The notes: generated by a model not told the origin, from the sequence alone. 64,000 nucleotides of DNA from Mortierella alpina (GCA_029449245.1 JANATF010000006.1:1178001-1242000), one strand, 5' to 3'; numbered from the stretch's first letter, positions 1 through 14,137 are shown. Made by a program: numbers and translations.

Positions 1-3000
1 TTGCGTCCGCGGATCATGAGGCATTGGGTGGTCATCGGGTTGCCGCGGGTCAATAGGTGGGTGCTCGCCCTGTGGATGGCCGTTATATTGCTGATATGGA
101 CCTCGGTGCTCAGTGTAATGGCCAGGCTTAAACTCGGGCGAAAGTTTCTGATGACCCCGTGCTACTGAATGCTGAACGGTCTCCTCATTGCTTAGTCTCT
201 CCTGTCTGTGGTTCAGCATGTCCTGCAAGATAATGGCCGTCTCCTGCTCGTCCTCACGAGAGTAGGGTCTGCGATGAGGATTGTCTGGGTGGGACTCGAT
301 TCCATGGTCAGGCGGCTCGAACCGAGGCCTTTTGTGTGCCTCACTGCCATTCATATGCGTTCTAGTATCAGGGGACTGGAACCTTCCCTCATGCTGGATA
401 TTTACAAGCGCATTCGCTACAGCAGCTTCAAGATTCTGAACCGTCTCTGGCTCCTTGCCAGGGGCATTTGTCGCTGGTGAGGCCGCTGCCCTCTGGGCAT
501 CACGGTCCGCAGCAGCCACAATAGACGGATCCATTGCCTGCTGCCTAGGGTCATTATATTCTACACTGCGTTCGTGCCTTGACTGTGACTGTGTCGGGTG
601 TTGATGAGTGTGTTGATATGTTTGAGGGTCTAATGGCTGCTGATGTTGCTGATGTTGCTGCTGCTGTCGCTGTCTCTGTTGCTGTAACCGCTGCTGGTGT
701 TCGAATTCCTCGACAGAGCTAGGCGGGAACTCTTGAAATGGACGAACATCTTGGTCTGACAACTGTCGATGATGTTGATGATTATGCTCATATCCCGGCG
801 GTACGGACGGGCCGCCTCTACTGCCTGAGGAGCGCCTATCTGGAGCTGGCCCGTTGTCACTTTCAGCCCCCGGCGGGTATATCAAAGCAGGTTCATGTCT
901 CACCCTACTTTTTTTTTCTGTCGGCTGCGGTGTAACAGATCCTTGCCTTTGACTTTCGGGCAATGACTCTGCATGACCAATGGATAGTCGATGCGTTTCA
1001 GGCGTCATAACATTCCATGGTCGCTGCTTGGCATCCTTGAGATCCATCTCTCGATCCTGCTCTGTTTTATGTTTTCGCACGCGTCGTTGGGGTTGTTGCT
1101 GTTGTTGCTGTTGTTGCTTAGGTGCTGTTTCCGGCATGACATTTGAGATAGGGTTGGCCAGAGCCGCGTCCGACGTTGACATGTCGGATGGGGCCTCGTT
1201 GTATTCCATGCCAGGCCTTGGCTTGGACTTACGCCCTTTCTTGCCTTTTACTTGAGTGCCTTCAGGGGAGATGGACCGTCTCCCTGTATGCTGACCTTCC
1301 TTTAAAACAATCTCCATTGGCGATGTCATACTGCTGCGGTTAAACTGATCCGGTGAATGATGGGGTGCGTGCTTGTGCATCTGTCCAGCGGAATGAGATA
1401 TTGGTTGTGGGGCGACCTGCGCGACACTGCGCGGTCTGCCCGACTGCTCAGGCGACTGGAAGCCGTTGGGGTCTACCATGGGCCTCATCCCGGTTTCCTG
1501 CAGGCTATCCGTCCTTCTGTGGCCAAGACCTGGATCAGGTCCCTGATGCCGGGGATCATTAATATTCACACCCTCTCGTGACGGTGCAGACTCACGAGGG
1601 GGCCGGGAATGGGGTGGTGCAGGGTATGAGAACGAGCCCCTGCTATCGTGGATCTCCTCTGGGCGAGGTCCATCGGGGCCATGCCGCATCATGTGAGGGT
1701 CAGCACCATATCCTTGCTGCGGGTAAGGGGCTCGTTCGCCCACAGTTGGTGGATGCGCCTCCAGAGGATATCCTGGGTGCTGGATTGGTGGTGCATGCTG
1801 AGCTCTAGGACTGACCGTGCCAGGAAGGCGCTGGTCAGGATACTGATGCAGCTGTGAATCCACAGCGTCGGCGTGAAGGGCAGAGGGATGGCGTGGTAGG
1901 GGCTGGGTCTCGTACGGCGGCTGTCCAGGGTGGGGTTGCTGGTGCATCTCCTCGATTCTAGCACGCTCAATTGGACTGTGCACTGGCTGCGGCGCATTCA
2001 TAGGTGGCGGCTGCTGAGGGTGAAGCGGGTATGACTCTCGCCGCTCGTGGCTGATGAAGGGTGAGCTGCGCGGATTGTGTCCTTGCGGCGCAGGCTGCGG
2101 GTAGCTGGGGTCCTGTGAGAACAGTCGCTGCTCAACTTCCATAGCACTGGGTGGCCGCTGTACAGGTGCTCGCTCGAGTGGAGGATACGCGCCAGGCGGC
2201 GGAGGATGCGATCTTGGGTCTGGCGGCAGATACTTCTACAGAGGGGAGAAGCCCAAAGGGATGCGTTAATATCGATCACGGATGCATGCTCCGACATATC
2301 ACCACCTGCCTTAAACAAAAGGCAACATAGGTGGCCAACGTCAACGTACCACTGCACGGCTCCGAGGGTCGGTGGGGTCTTCCCGCAGCATGGCACCTGA
2401 GGGGCTGCGGTGGTGCTCGAAGCGCTGGTCCTGCAGTTGTCCTGCAGCAAACGGCGCCTCAGGGCCCGGGGCGGAGGACAGGGGTCGAGGCTGCTGGTGC
2501 TCGGGAGGAGGTATGGGCCGCATCTCGTACGCAGCCCTGTCGGCGAGAGCAGCCTCGTACTCCGGTCCGCGCCAGTGCTCCTGCTGTGCTGGGTGTGGCC
2601 GGTCAGTCGCAGCCATCTCGCGTCGGTGTTGCAGCAGTCGCTCGTCGGGGTGGGCAAGGGGTTGCTGCTATGGAGATGGGCAGGTCGGGAAAGGAAAATG
2701 CAATTCAGATACAAAGCGCAAATAAACAAACGTCAAATTAACACATTATTAATCCACACTGTTGACGTGTTGGACGGTTGGTGCGGGCATATTCATTGGA
2801 CAACAAACTTGGGCGCGTCTTTCAGGTGTACGTACCGCTGCAGACTCGCGTGGAGGATAGACGTGTGGGCTCTGAGGACGCAACTGCATCTGCTCTCTCG
2901 AGTGCTGACGCATAGTGTGCGGTTGTGCCGCTACCATCGCCGCGTCGGTGTGGCCAGGAGGGCCCCTTGCAGCACCAGCAGGCGGAGGCCCCTGTGAATG

Positions 3001-3115
3001 ACTTGACAACTGCTGCTGGTTCTGGTGCTGCTGCTGCTGTTGTTGTTGCTGGTGCTGGTGTTGCTGGTGCTGGAGCTGATGTTGTTGCTGTTGCTGATGC
3101 TGATGCTGTTGCTGA

Positions 3116-3147
<32 letters not shown>

Positions 3148-3181
3148 ATGTTGATGTTGCTGTTGATGTTGATGTTGATGT

Positions 3182-3216
<35 letters not shown>

Positions 3217-4587
3217 TTGCTGTTGTTGCTGTTGTTGCTGATGCTGATGCTGTTGAGTGTGGCTGCGTGGGTGTCCTGGACCAAACCCCCCTTGCATCTG
3301 TAGAGGACGTCCCTGGCGATAACCATTCTCAGCTTGCATGCGCTCCTCCACCTCCAGATCGTCGTATGGGGGCCGATCCAGCGGCGGGTTCCTTGTTGAC
3401 GGGCCGAGGGCGTTGTGTGACGAGGCAATGTCAGGTGGAGGCACTCCATTCCCAACATTCTGCGGGTGCCCGCCCGCTGCAGAGGGGTGCTCGACGGGGG
3501 AGTAGTGTGCAGATCTGGGGTGTGCATATCGTCCACCCGAGCCATTCTCAAAATGGTCCGACGATCCAGTCGAGGATATGGATGCATGGTGCTGGTGGTG
3601 AGGTGCGCTCTGCGTCTGCTGCTGACGCTGCGTGTGTGGGCGCGAGGGGGGAGGCGTCGGAGCAAAGCCGTGCTCGGGCGGCGGCTGTCCCGGGTGGTGC
3701 TGATGGGCCTGATCGGCTCTCAACGACGGGTGGCCGTGCGCTCCTTGAGCCGGTGCCGGTGGTGCAACCGGCGGTGACCCATAGTGAGGGGAGCGTCGGC
3801 CCATGGGCGCGGTCGTCGACGACTGCCGGTGATGTGTGAAGTGGGACTGTTCTGGAGGCACGGGCCCGTTGCTGGTGCTGCCAAACGAATACGAGTGTCT
3901 GTGGCCGCTCTGAGGATGCTGCGGGTGCGGATGCGGCTGCTGCAACGGAGGGTATGAATGCGGCGGGGGACGATGGTGCGGATGCGTGAAATACGAGTCA
4001 TTGGGGTCATCCGATCGGCGTGTGGACGCTGGGGCGGAGGTCATCCCCTGATTGCGGGCCAAGCCTGGCGACGCAGGACTGTGGACCCGCTCGACGGGGG
4101 TGTGAGGGTTGCTGGGTGGCGAGAGTATTCCAGGCGTGGTGGTGAACGGGGGTGGGGTGATGGCAGGGTTCTTGGATGGATGGCCGTCGTGATAAGAGTA
4201 CAGAGGAGGCGTGGCCGGCGGGGGTCGCTGGTTCGGGTGCTGGTGCTGGTGCTGCAGCTGCTGCTGGTGCTGCTGCTGGTGCTGCTGCTGCTGTTGAAGT
4301 TGCTGCTGGTGCTGCAACTGCTGGTGGAGTTGCTGTGGCGGTGGTGGTGGTGGTTGCTGTTGTTGTTGTTGTTGTTGTTGTTGCAACTGTTGTTGTTGAA
4401 AATGCTGTTGCTGTTGCTGTTGCTGTTGCTGGTGGTGGTGGTGAGGGTGTGACGGGTGCGGCGGGTGGGATGGATGCGGGTTGTCGGGGTAGTGCTGCAG
4501 GTGCTGGAACTGGTGCTGGTGCGGATATGGCTGCTGGTCACCCATGACGTGAGTGATTGGAGGCAGCGAGAGGCCAGGCTTGGTCAT
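1..4587 (-). CDS. Gln/His/Pro-rich low-complexity protein, partial (C-terminus beyond left edge)
   Basis: Exons on the minus strand: 4587-2809, 2667-2350 and 2235-1, at least 1,444 residues, still open at base 1. All junctions are phase 0 (donor GTTTGT at 2808, acceptor ATAG at 2668; donor GTACGT at 2349, acceptor GTAG at 2236). The N-terminus begins MTKPGLSLPPITHVMGDQQ. It is followed by long runs of Gln, Gln-His and Pro, the largest at 3010-3250 and 4230-4440. Exon 3 has shorter Gln runs (about 640-690 and 1090-1120) and basic stretches such as KGKKGRKSKPRP and QRRVRKHK that could serve as nuclear localisation signals. I see no TPR, zinc finger or other folded domain in this part. The composition resembles fungal transcriptional co-regulators, but that is only an inference, and a DNA-binding domain could lie outside the window. 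An overlapping Leu-rich plus-strand frame is the mirror of the CAG/CAA repeats. Confidence 0.75.
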
Positions 4588-7500
4588 GGCTTTCCGGCCG
4601 TGTTTTTATGTCGTGTTGTTTTTTTATCGTTCTTTCGTGCTCGTTCGTGCACCCCTTTTTATATTTTGGAGATTCCCTGGCTACCTGCACCACGCCTCGG
4701 GACAGATGCACTGGCTGCGGCGGAGGCCAGCTGTACAATGCAAGCAAGAGAGAGCCGTACCCAGCAGACGGGGCCGAGTGGAATGCGAACAATGAGAAAA
4801 GGGCAATGCGCTTGACTGAATAACAAAAACTATACAAAATAGAAGCGAGAAAACCAAAAAAAAAAAAAAAAAAAAAAAAAGGACGAGCTCAGACGAGACA
4901 GACAGAACTGGTAAAGGCAGGAAAAAGAACGAGAGAGGAAGAGAGGCCGAGGACACAGAGAGCGAGAGAACAGGAGATGCAGAGGTGATCTGGCAACACG
5001 ACGAATGGGGGATGAGGACAGAGTAGAAGAAGGGCAGATGGCGAAGTGAGAGGGACCAGGAAAAAACAACAAAAAAAAAAAAAAAAAGGTCGAGAAAGTC
5101 GAGTGATGAGGGTAAGGGAAAAAGAGAAGAGAGAATAAACACTCAACGACACAGACACACTGCACACACTACATGTATCGACATGGACAGACAGCAGGAG
5201 CAGAGATAAAAGCGTGGTCGAGGTCAAAGTGTGATTTTGTTCTTGTTGGCCTCTTTTTATATCGCACAGTTCGCACAGTGGACAGCAAACAGGAAAGACA
5301 GCGACAAGAGCGGATGGTGCAATCTCGCCAGTCCCTTTTAAGCGAGCTCAGCATGGGGATGTTGTTTATCGTGGGATATCCTTCCACTGCCTTGCCTGCA
5401 TATGCTCAGGGGGCAGAGCTGAAAAGGGGGCAGAGGGAGGCACAGTGGGTGTGCCTTGACGCGATTCAATTGCGCCTACTCTAAGCCAGCATGCATTGTG
5501 GTACACGCATCGTTCATAAACACGATGTATGTACTGTACAGCACTAGATACATACTGTACATGGACACATGCGACTCCAACACCCCTCCTCCCCTCCTGC
5601 TCCCCCGATCCCTTTCGCTCTGCTCTCCCTCTCTCTGTCTCTGTCTCTCACCCTATCACTCTCTCACTCACTCGTCCACTCCGGCCCTTGTTGTCTGTCC
5701 ATCGAAGAGATATCGGGAAACCCCGCGGTCAATTGGGTTTGCGAGTTTCTTTGCTACTCTTCTCGCGTTGTGACATCCAAGGAGACAGGGTGAAGAGTGT
5801 CATTCTTTCAACTGCTCTCGTTCACTCTGGGCGATCAAACGTCCAGTCCAATTGTCCTCGATACATGTCAAGGGGTACAAGCGGCTTTATTCAGTCTAAG
5901 TCGTTTTTCAAGAAGAATGCGTTTTTGAGAAACCCCTGCGATTCAATCGCATCTGGAATGAATTGGATACTAAGGGTGGAACTCTCTTTTTTACGCTTTC
6001 TTTTATGTTTTTTTTTCGCTGTCCTTTTTTTTTTTTTTTCGTAGCTCGAATGCAATTGAATCAAACTCAATTCAGGGTAAAATGTGCCATTTCATTAGTA
6101 TGGTGCTGGCCGGGATTGTTGTCGAACAAGTGGAAACTCGTGCGCTTAGGCAAATTTGAACTCATCTCAAGAGGTCAATCGACTTTTTTCAAGACGGGAG
6201 GAAAAAGGACATGAAGAGTGTCAATGAGAAATTAGTCAGAAGTGGAGACAAAGAGCAGCTGCGGGAGAGAACAGCCAGCAGCAGTTCAAAGAAAAAAAAA
6301 TCCCGTGCCAATGCTATGACCTGCTTAGCGCGGGATGGAAAAGACTGTTTACAACCGGACGCTGCGAGATACTGCAAAGGTGACTGGGATTCCACCCAGT
6401 GGCCAAACATGACCTTCAATCAAAGACACCCCCTACCCATAGTCTAGCATGAGAGAATTGCATAGATGCATACAACAAAGGCAGTACTAAAGCGGTGTAC
6501 AGTATTTGTTGTGCATACAACTCCTCTTCACTGTTTGTATAAGAAACACTACGCGTCCACCCCGCCACGCTTTCGTGCACAATATTATAGGAAATACTCA
6601 TTCCGATTGAATCAGATAGAGTCCGCTGCAAGTTCCACAAGGATAGATATCGTTTATTCTCAACCTTCACTTCCGCATGGTTATTCCTTCCCCTCAGACT
6701 GTCAAATCCTCATAACCCCAACCGGAAAAGCAAACAAGACGTGGCAAAGTCCCAGATATTTGACGTCCACCATTCTCGCCATTTTTACGAGTAACCATCC
6801 ATAGCAAGTGCCAAGTCCGCGGCTCTGGTCCTTTCAATTACTTGCTGGCACATGCAAGTAGTTCCTAATCTAGGGTTCTCTTCGATGTATTGGTAACAGT
6901 GAACAAACTGGTTCAGGGGTAAAGGGGACAAGCTGGACCAAGAGCCTCTATAGAAAAAAATAAAGTATTATTGATTAAGGAACAGCTTGGATGTCGTGGG
7001 TACTTGAATTATGCGAGCCGAGTAGCATTGACCCTTCCACAGGTACATGTACAGTACCTTTAAGCAAACCATTTTTGCTTTGTCAACAAATCCTAAACCG
7101 CACAGAAAAAAACATCTCGATCATAACGAGGAAATAGTGTATCAAGGTACGAGCATTCAGGTACAACTTTGACGATTGAGCCGGGAAGGCTTTTTTTTTT
7201 TCAACAAAAACGGAAGAGAATAAACAACTGTACTGTAGTGGATATTGTTAGATTATAAGAAGGCCACATCCATCCTTCCTTCAAGAAATTGGAAAAAATG
7301 TAAATGCAACCTAATTGCAATGGTGCCTGAGCAATCGTCTTGGACCGTGACAAATGTTTCCTCTTCGCCAGAACTTCATCAATGAACCTCGCTTCAGGTC
7401 CATGTGGCCTAAAGAGCAAATTGGCATTGGCCATCGTACCCCCATGGAACATGCTAGCTGTTATAGACAATGGAACCATTACTATATAGTCATTCAATCG

Positions 7501-7738
7501 ATTGTACCGCAGCGTTTCAGTCTTCAAAGTGCCTTTTGGCCAAAAAAAAAAAAAAAAAAAAAGAAGTTCAAATGGTGCAATGAGGCGATCCAGGGTGGGC
7601 GTCAAGAGTATGTTATACAGATCAGCTACGGCAACTTTACCATGGCGCATCAACTCATATGTACCACACAAACGTTGTTTTTATTCATTTCAGATACTTC
7701 CGAACAGATATCAACTGGTCCTCCTCCTTCTCACTTCT
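4588..7738. other. Intergenic region, no gene recognised
   Basis: About 3.1 kb between the start of the Gln-rich gene and the 3' end of the WD40/channel gene. Open frames are short, lack family features and do not join through good splice sites. It holds homopolymer runs (around 4857-4880, 5071-5088, 6027-6040, 7543-7562), a CT-rich stretch near 5580-5670, GTAC-centred palindromic motifs near 5528-5562 and 7042-7060, and a perfect 7-bp inverted repeat at 5937-5951. No tRNA-like fold was recognised. Confidence 0.6.
4656..4663 (-). promoter_or_regulatory. Possible TATA box of the Gln-rich gene
   Basis: Reads TATAAAAA on the minus strand, 69 bases upstream of the start codon at 4587. A second TATAAAAA lies at 5254-5261. 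The leader between them is rich in pyrimidine on the minus strand, with long homopolymer runs at 4857-4880 and around 5071-5088. Either box could set the start site; only the sequence match supports this. Confidence 0.3.
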
Positions 7739-10700
7739 TTATAAGCTTCCACCTCCCACTTTGGTCTTCCTAGGGAATTGAACCCCTTTAGGGTGTCGCG
7801 TCTTGAAAGCCAGTAATTCAGATGGTGCAGGACTGAAAAAGACATGTCGTGAGTAAAGGGCGCCGTGACCTTTGCGGTAACCTGCAATGCACAAAAATCA
7901 AAATGAAAGTTAAAACATTGGGGTATCGTATCGAGGCTCCGATGTTAGGCGCACTTGAATCCATGAAAACTGTACTGTACCTGGGATGATCATCGTCCAA
8001 TTTTCAGCCCTCTCGACACAACAGAGCCGATGGTCGCTCCACTTCAGTAGCCATTCTGCTTCTGCCATTATGTACTTTGCATTCATGAGATCTGGAGTAG
8101 AGAGTACGTACGACGAGCAAAGCTTCAGCAAAACATAAGAATAAAAAAATAAAAAAAAGGGGGGGGGGGGGGGGTAGCTCTACAGGGAGCCGTGACACAA
8201 AAAAATAGGTATCCATCGCGCGTTGCGTCCCGATTAAGTCTTTGTAGTACCATATTACAATATGGACAAACTTACCAAGGAGAATATACAGGATCATGAC
8301 CACGGTAAAGAAGACGAACAGGAACATCAGAAAATAGAGCGTCCTGGGAATAGCGACCGTAGCTGTTGAGGACAGTCCAATGGCGTGGAGAATCGCTGTT
8401 CCAAACACAATGATGCTCAGGGCCAAGACCAGCAGTACGGTCTTGAGTCCACTGACGACTGCCACAAGTATTGAGACAAACTTGTACACACTTTTGAACA
8501 CCCTCAACTCAAACAGCTAAGAGAAAGACGAAACCGCATAAAGTCAGTTAGTGCCAGTTACAAACAGACAATTACTTTAGCTGCAGGGGTTGCAGAGTTG
8601 CATTACCAGATGCAACGAGAAAACCACAAGGGACAGGCTGAACAGGTATGCTGCATTCAGCACCTTCCCGCCGAGAGCAATCCAGATCTGATTAACACTT
8701 CCCGCCAAAGGCATGGAAAACGCGAGCAATCCCACGATATTGTAGCCCAGGCTATTTTGTGTTGAACGGTACATAACATGGCGAACAGTGTAAGAGAAAC
8801 GGCTCTGCATTAAGGACAGATATACATGGCTTTCTAATGTCGCTAAATGACATTTCGATTACCTTGAGTCTTCATCCATCCTGTAGAATGTTTGAATGAT
8901 CTTGAGCCTTAGGAAGAAGGCAGCGGAAGTGGCGATGGCAAAAAAGTCACCAAAAAGTTCATGCTGATCGCTGCCATTAAGCTGCTCCAGCACCACGTGG
9001 AGCAACAACACAAGCACACAACATTGGCTAATGAAGCAGACTCTCCAGTATCGCAAGCCAATGGTATTCCTGGGCGCAATAAAAAAAACAAGGTTAGTAA
9101 GGTGGCGAAAGCAATTTTACTTTTCCTGCACTTTCAAGCTCTCGACATAGTCGCATGTCCAGTTATTACCATTTTTGACTAATTAGTGCCTCGATTGCCG
9201 GGTTGTCTAGGAACCTCAGGCAAAATTCGTGTCTTTTGATAAAACTACGACCAAAAGGACCCAGTCCGTATGCAAGGGCGCCAACGAGCCAAGACAATGT
9301 GGACACCTCGTCCTCCTGTACTTCATGATCAATGTACTCCCAGAGCATATCGTAAGACGCCACATACACTTCGCTCGCGCCACTATTTCCCTCATCGTCG
9401 TCAGTGTTATCCAAGTCGACGTGCTGATTTGGATGAGCTGGTGTGTCCTCAATCTGCTGATGATACCAATGACCTTCTGCTGCGTGGGTGACAATAGGGT
9501 ACACCTCCCGAAGGAACGACGCTTCAGCGGCCTTGATGAGCGCTATGTCGCGAAAGTATTTGAAGGCATGTTCCCGGTGTTGCCGAAAAAGCACCGGCAG
9601 CGAATCAAAGACCGGTGCCAAATATCCAATCTGTCCCGTGTCGTGGGCCCGTTTCAGACAATAGTTGTAAAGAAGTCTAGCGGTATTGATGACACACGCA
9701 TTATCCCTCATGAGGAGGATGTTGATTGGGTTCGAAGAGACCATATTCCCATCACGGTCCTTGCATGAGCGGTAATGTGGCGCGGGGCTCCAGGGCTTTG
9801 TGTAGTAGTTGAGAATCTTCACTAAAATGTCGTTGTAGATCCCCCGCACATCATAAGTCCACCTGTGGCAGATTTGGGCCAGAACTGTGTTCAAAGGCTC
9901 ATGAGGAGTAGGGTTGTGGTTGACGTAGCCGCCCAAATATTTGGAAAGAGCCACCTCCAAACAATCGTGCCGACTCCCTGTCTGCTCGTTGATTTCCCGA
10001 ATGCTGGTATACATCTCCAACAGAAGCTGCATGCCACCCAGAAATCTCCTTGCGGTTTTCTCTGTGAATACCTTGGGCTCTGACAAATTAATCGTCATGC
10101 TCTGACCAGTCTTTTTCGTATCCATCGTAAGGGTTCGGCGGTGACAACATAGTCTCGGACTAAAGGGCTCGCTCCAAAAGCCATCGCTGCCGGTCACTTC
10201 ATCCACAGACCAGGCAAGAAGCAGTCGGCAATAACTTCCACAGTCGTTGGGTATCATCCAAATTTGCACATATCTCTCATCAACGAGGATAAGATGCTCG
10301 GCATCTCCCACGAGCATCGCATACTTGAACTTGTGGGAGAATACTAACAACGTAGTCTCCTTGGCGCCTTCCTTGAAGACCAGCTTGAGGGTGTAGAGAT
10401 CACTTCCGGAGACAAGAGTACGCTCCACGACAAATTGGGTTCCAGATGTCCGAGGGAAAGTGAAAACGACCCCTGGAACTCTTTCTGACCCAACCCGATA
10501 GATCCGCTCCTCCGAAAGCTTTGGAGCAACGAGCGCGCTACAAGCCGGCTTGCAGTCCGCCCAATCATTCGAGATTTGTGCAAAAGCAGTGTCCAGGCCA
10601 ATAACCGTCACCAGGGTTCCTTGGAGGCGCATGAGGCTTTGATTTCCTGCTGCAGATATAGTAATAATCCCTTGTAAATCGCGTAGCGACTTTGCGAGAT

Positions 10701-13700
10701 GTCGTTTGGATCCGTCCAATAGGCTGACTATATGCGACTTGGTCTTTTCAAGTTCAATTTGACCTGAGCTTGACACCTTTTCGCTCACCAAAAACTGACC
10801 ACCAAAGATGCCCGCCTTATCCGTGTACAACTTGATGCATATCCCAGAGGCTGTCCAGTAGGTCCCGACGATGCCGTGACCCTTGTACCAGACCACAGTC
10901 ACCGATCCGTCAACTGACAAATAGGTACAAATGTCCGAGAATTTGCACTCATTTGGAGGCGGAATATAGGAAACAGTACTGCCCGTCTCGAAATCCCAGA
11001 TGGTGACGGCTCTTGCATGACCTGTCCAGGCAAAGTACCGATGGCGGACACTCTGAACAAGTTTTTCTGCCAAGGCGAGGCTCTCAATGGTAGGAGTGGG
11101 TTTCGGCAATAGAATTTTGCACACTGTGTATGCTCCAGCGCAAAGCCATGGATCAGCAGAGTTCTGGCCCTGGCAATATTTTCCGTGGTCCACACTTGGT
11201 GTTGGTGATCTGGGCGGAGCTTCGGCCAGAGATATGTTGCAAAGTAGAGTCCACGGCCTGTCTGCAGGGCAACGGTAAACAGTGACACTGTAGCCATCGC
11301 ACGCCAAAAATTTCTCACGAGCCGTATCCGGCTGACCATCATCCAGCAGAGGGCAGCAAAAGTCGCCGTAACCAACAAACCATTTAAGGTCCTCGTGACA
11401 GTCCTCCTCCACAAATGTCTTCCTCGCCAGGTTGCGTTCAAACAATAAAAACGGGCGAGGTTTCGGCTCCAGTACTGAGTGTGGAATGAGCGCGACCTGA
11501 CATGCGCCGAACGAAACAGCGACCGTCATGCTTTTGTGGTGATTCCAGTAGAGCTGGGCACCAATTGCGCTTTCCAGGGAAGCCACTGGCTTTGTGGAGG
11601 ATAAAGGCGAATGAGGGGCTCTGCCCGCTGCGGTGTCGATTTTGGCTTTCTTGCCGATATCCCAGACGTCGAGGTAAAGGCTCTTCTTGCCATGAAATAG
11701 GGTTGCCAGTTTGGTTCCTGATTTGTCAATCTTGTATGCAGCAATCTCGATGAGATCCGATGATGATTGCGAGACCTCCTTGCACTTCTGGTGTGCGACT
11801 GCAGGTGCTGATGACGGTGGTTCCACTGCGCTTGCTGTGCTTTCATCTACTAACGCAGATCCATCAGATCAGCATAGAAATACATGGGACAGCAATCTTC
11901 TTCAAAGTTTTTTTTGTGTTACCTTTTTTGGCCCTGTTCTCTGGCACTGAAGAGTTTGATGTACTGTTCGCCATAATAGGCACATTCGTGCTGGCAGAAG
12001 AAGCAGGTTTTGTCGGCGACGTTGAGGCGCCTTTACAATGCGCGGGTGCAAGAGGTTTGGTCTGTGAGCACCCGATGATACTGCCATCACTGGTGTTGCT
12101 TCTGCTATTGGTGGCGCTAATTGTAGGACTGACATTAGCACTCGTGGTAGCACTGACAGTGGTGTTGTTCGGGGTGCTGTTTGGCTCATTATTGGCGGTG
12201 CTACTGGAGTTGGGAACAGCACTGCTGGAGCAGCAAGTAGCGCTATCGCTTAACTTGTGAATGGCACTGTCGACGACACCGCCGAGGCTGCTGAAGGTGT
12301 CACTGGCTCTGCCACCAGTAGTGTTGGTAGCTAATGGGCTGGCACCGTTGATAACAGTGCTGCCGGAGGCCCCACTGGAACTACCACTAGTGCTGCCGCA
12401 TGCCTTGCTGTTGGCAATGGATTTTTGCTCAACAACTGGGCTTTTCTTTAGACCTCCAGACTTTAAATGAGAATCCTCCTCGTCTCTCTCCACAAGAGTA
12501 ATGTCCTTGTGGCCTAACTCGATAGAAAACGAAATTAAAAGGAGGTGTTAAATGGTCGCGCTGAGTACGAACTATTTCGCAAAAAAAAAAACTAGATAAA
12601 AGGAGACGGTTGCGTACCTAAGGCCTTGCCTTTGAGATAGCAATTGACCAAATCTATATGGTGCAATTTGAAACCCCCGGCCTGGTTGATCTGTGCACCG
12701 ACTGTGAATTCCAGCGTTAAGCGACCGCCAATGTCTAGCTCAATAGGTCTATGCAAGAGTAAGAGGACAGTTGAATCCGCACCTACCAACCGAGAATGAC
12801 GTGATTGTTAACAAATAAAATTGGTATAGGCCAACGTCCCACACTAATGAGTGGGGTTCTTGTCGTTGGAACGTACCAAAAGCTTGCCGCTTCGTAAGTG
12901 TGAATAGGTCCTTGAACTGTTCCAAAGGGAGGGAATCAAGATTATTAGATCGCGAGGCTGTTGAGACGGGAGAAGGGAGCGACACCTCACTGTATCGCTA
13001 TGTACTAACCTTCAGGCTTTTTTTGTCCACTGTAACGTCGACAGTGATCCTTTGCATCATCGGAAGCCCAAGGCCCTCTTTGCGCACCGCATCCAAATGG
13101 TTCAGGGTACTTTTCGAAAAGGACGCGTAGATGATTATCCAGCGCAGGCCACCTTCGCCCTTTATGTCAATCGTAAACCTGGTCTGAAAGTATAAGAGTA
13201 TAGCATACTTAGTTCATGCTGATATTTATAGAACAGCGAGAGCAAGATCCATACTGTTCGTTAAGGCCGCGAAAATAACAAAACACGAGATAACTAACCC
13301 TTTTGTCGACAATGTAGGGATCGCTTTTGCTACATTATTGAATGTGTTAGACAGTGAAGCGACAAGCAACTAGTCCCTCGATTGTATATTGTATTGTATT
13401 GTATTGTACCAGTACGGCGCAATCCCATCACTTACATTTGAGCGGCTGTGACATCTTTATTTTTGAGCGTCAGGTACCATCGACCAGGATTTGGGGCAAC
13501 GGTGTTGCCAATAACTGCGTGATCGCCTTTGCTGGATGCAGTGCTTGTACTCTTGAACTCAGTTACAGAGCTCTGGACCGGGCATTGGATTACCTGCGCT
13601 GCAGTCATGGAGATGTAGGGCTCTAATTTTCATGGCAGTTTTGATTTTTGATGAATACGATATAAACCAGAATACTGGAGCTAAATACCGTATTTTTCTG

Positions 13701-14074
13701 TCGGAAATAAAGCGCACCTGGATTACTGGCAGTCTGAAACTTAACCATCTCGACCCAGAGAATGTGAAGGCCACCAGCTTGCTTGATTTGGGTCATTGGC
13801 TTCAATACCAGTTGCAGCCTCTGGTCCTTGTCTAGCTTGATTTGCTGATGAGCCCGCAGCGCGATCGGAGCCTCCGGCGCTATCGAGGTTCAGACACGAA
13901 CGGTGACGGCATGAGGAAGTGAGGTGTGTTGGCTCTATTAAGTGAGATTTTGAATAGCGCCTGATGTACTTACATAGACAGACCTGGTTCAACAGTGAGC
14001 AGACGGACTTGAACTAATTCGTAGGTTGTAGATTTAGATATCATTCCTCTGTTATGGATCTTGAATTCTCGACC

Positions 14075-14137
<63 letters not shown>

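Noticed and set aside
3025-4452. Plus-strand Leu-rich and Val/Ala-rich open frames
   Set aside because: They are other-frame translations of the CAG/CAA and CAC/CAT repeats in the minus-strand Gln-rich gene.
12961-13010. A 24-nt intron in the WD40/channel gene
   Set aside because: A 48-nt intron (12958-13005, donor GTACAT, acceptor CAACAG) restores the frame and is a normal size.
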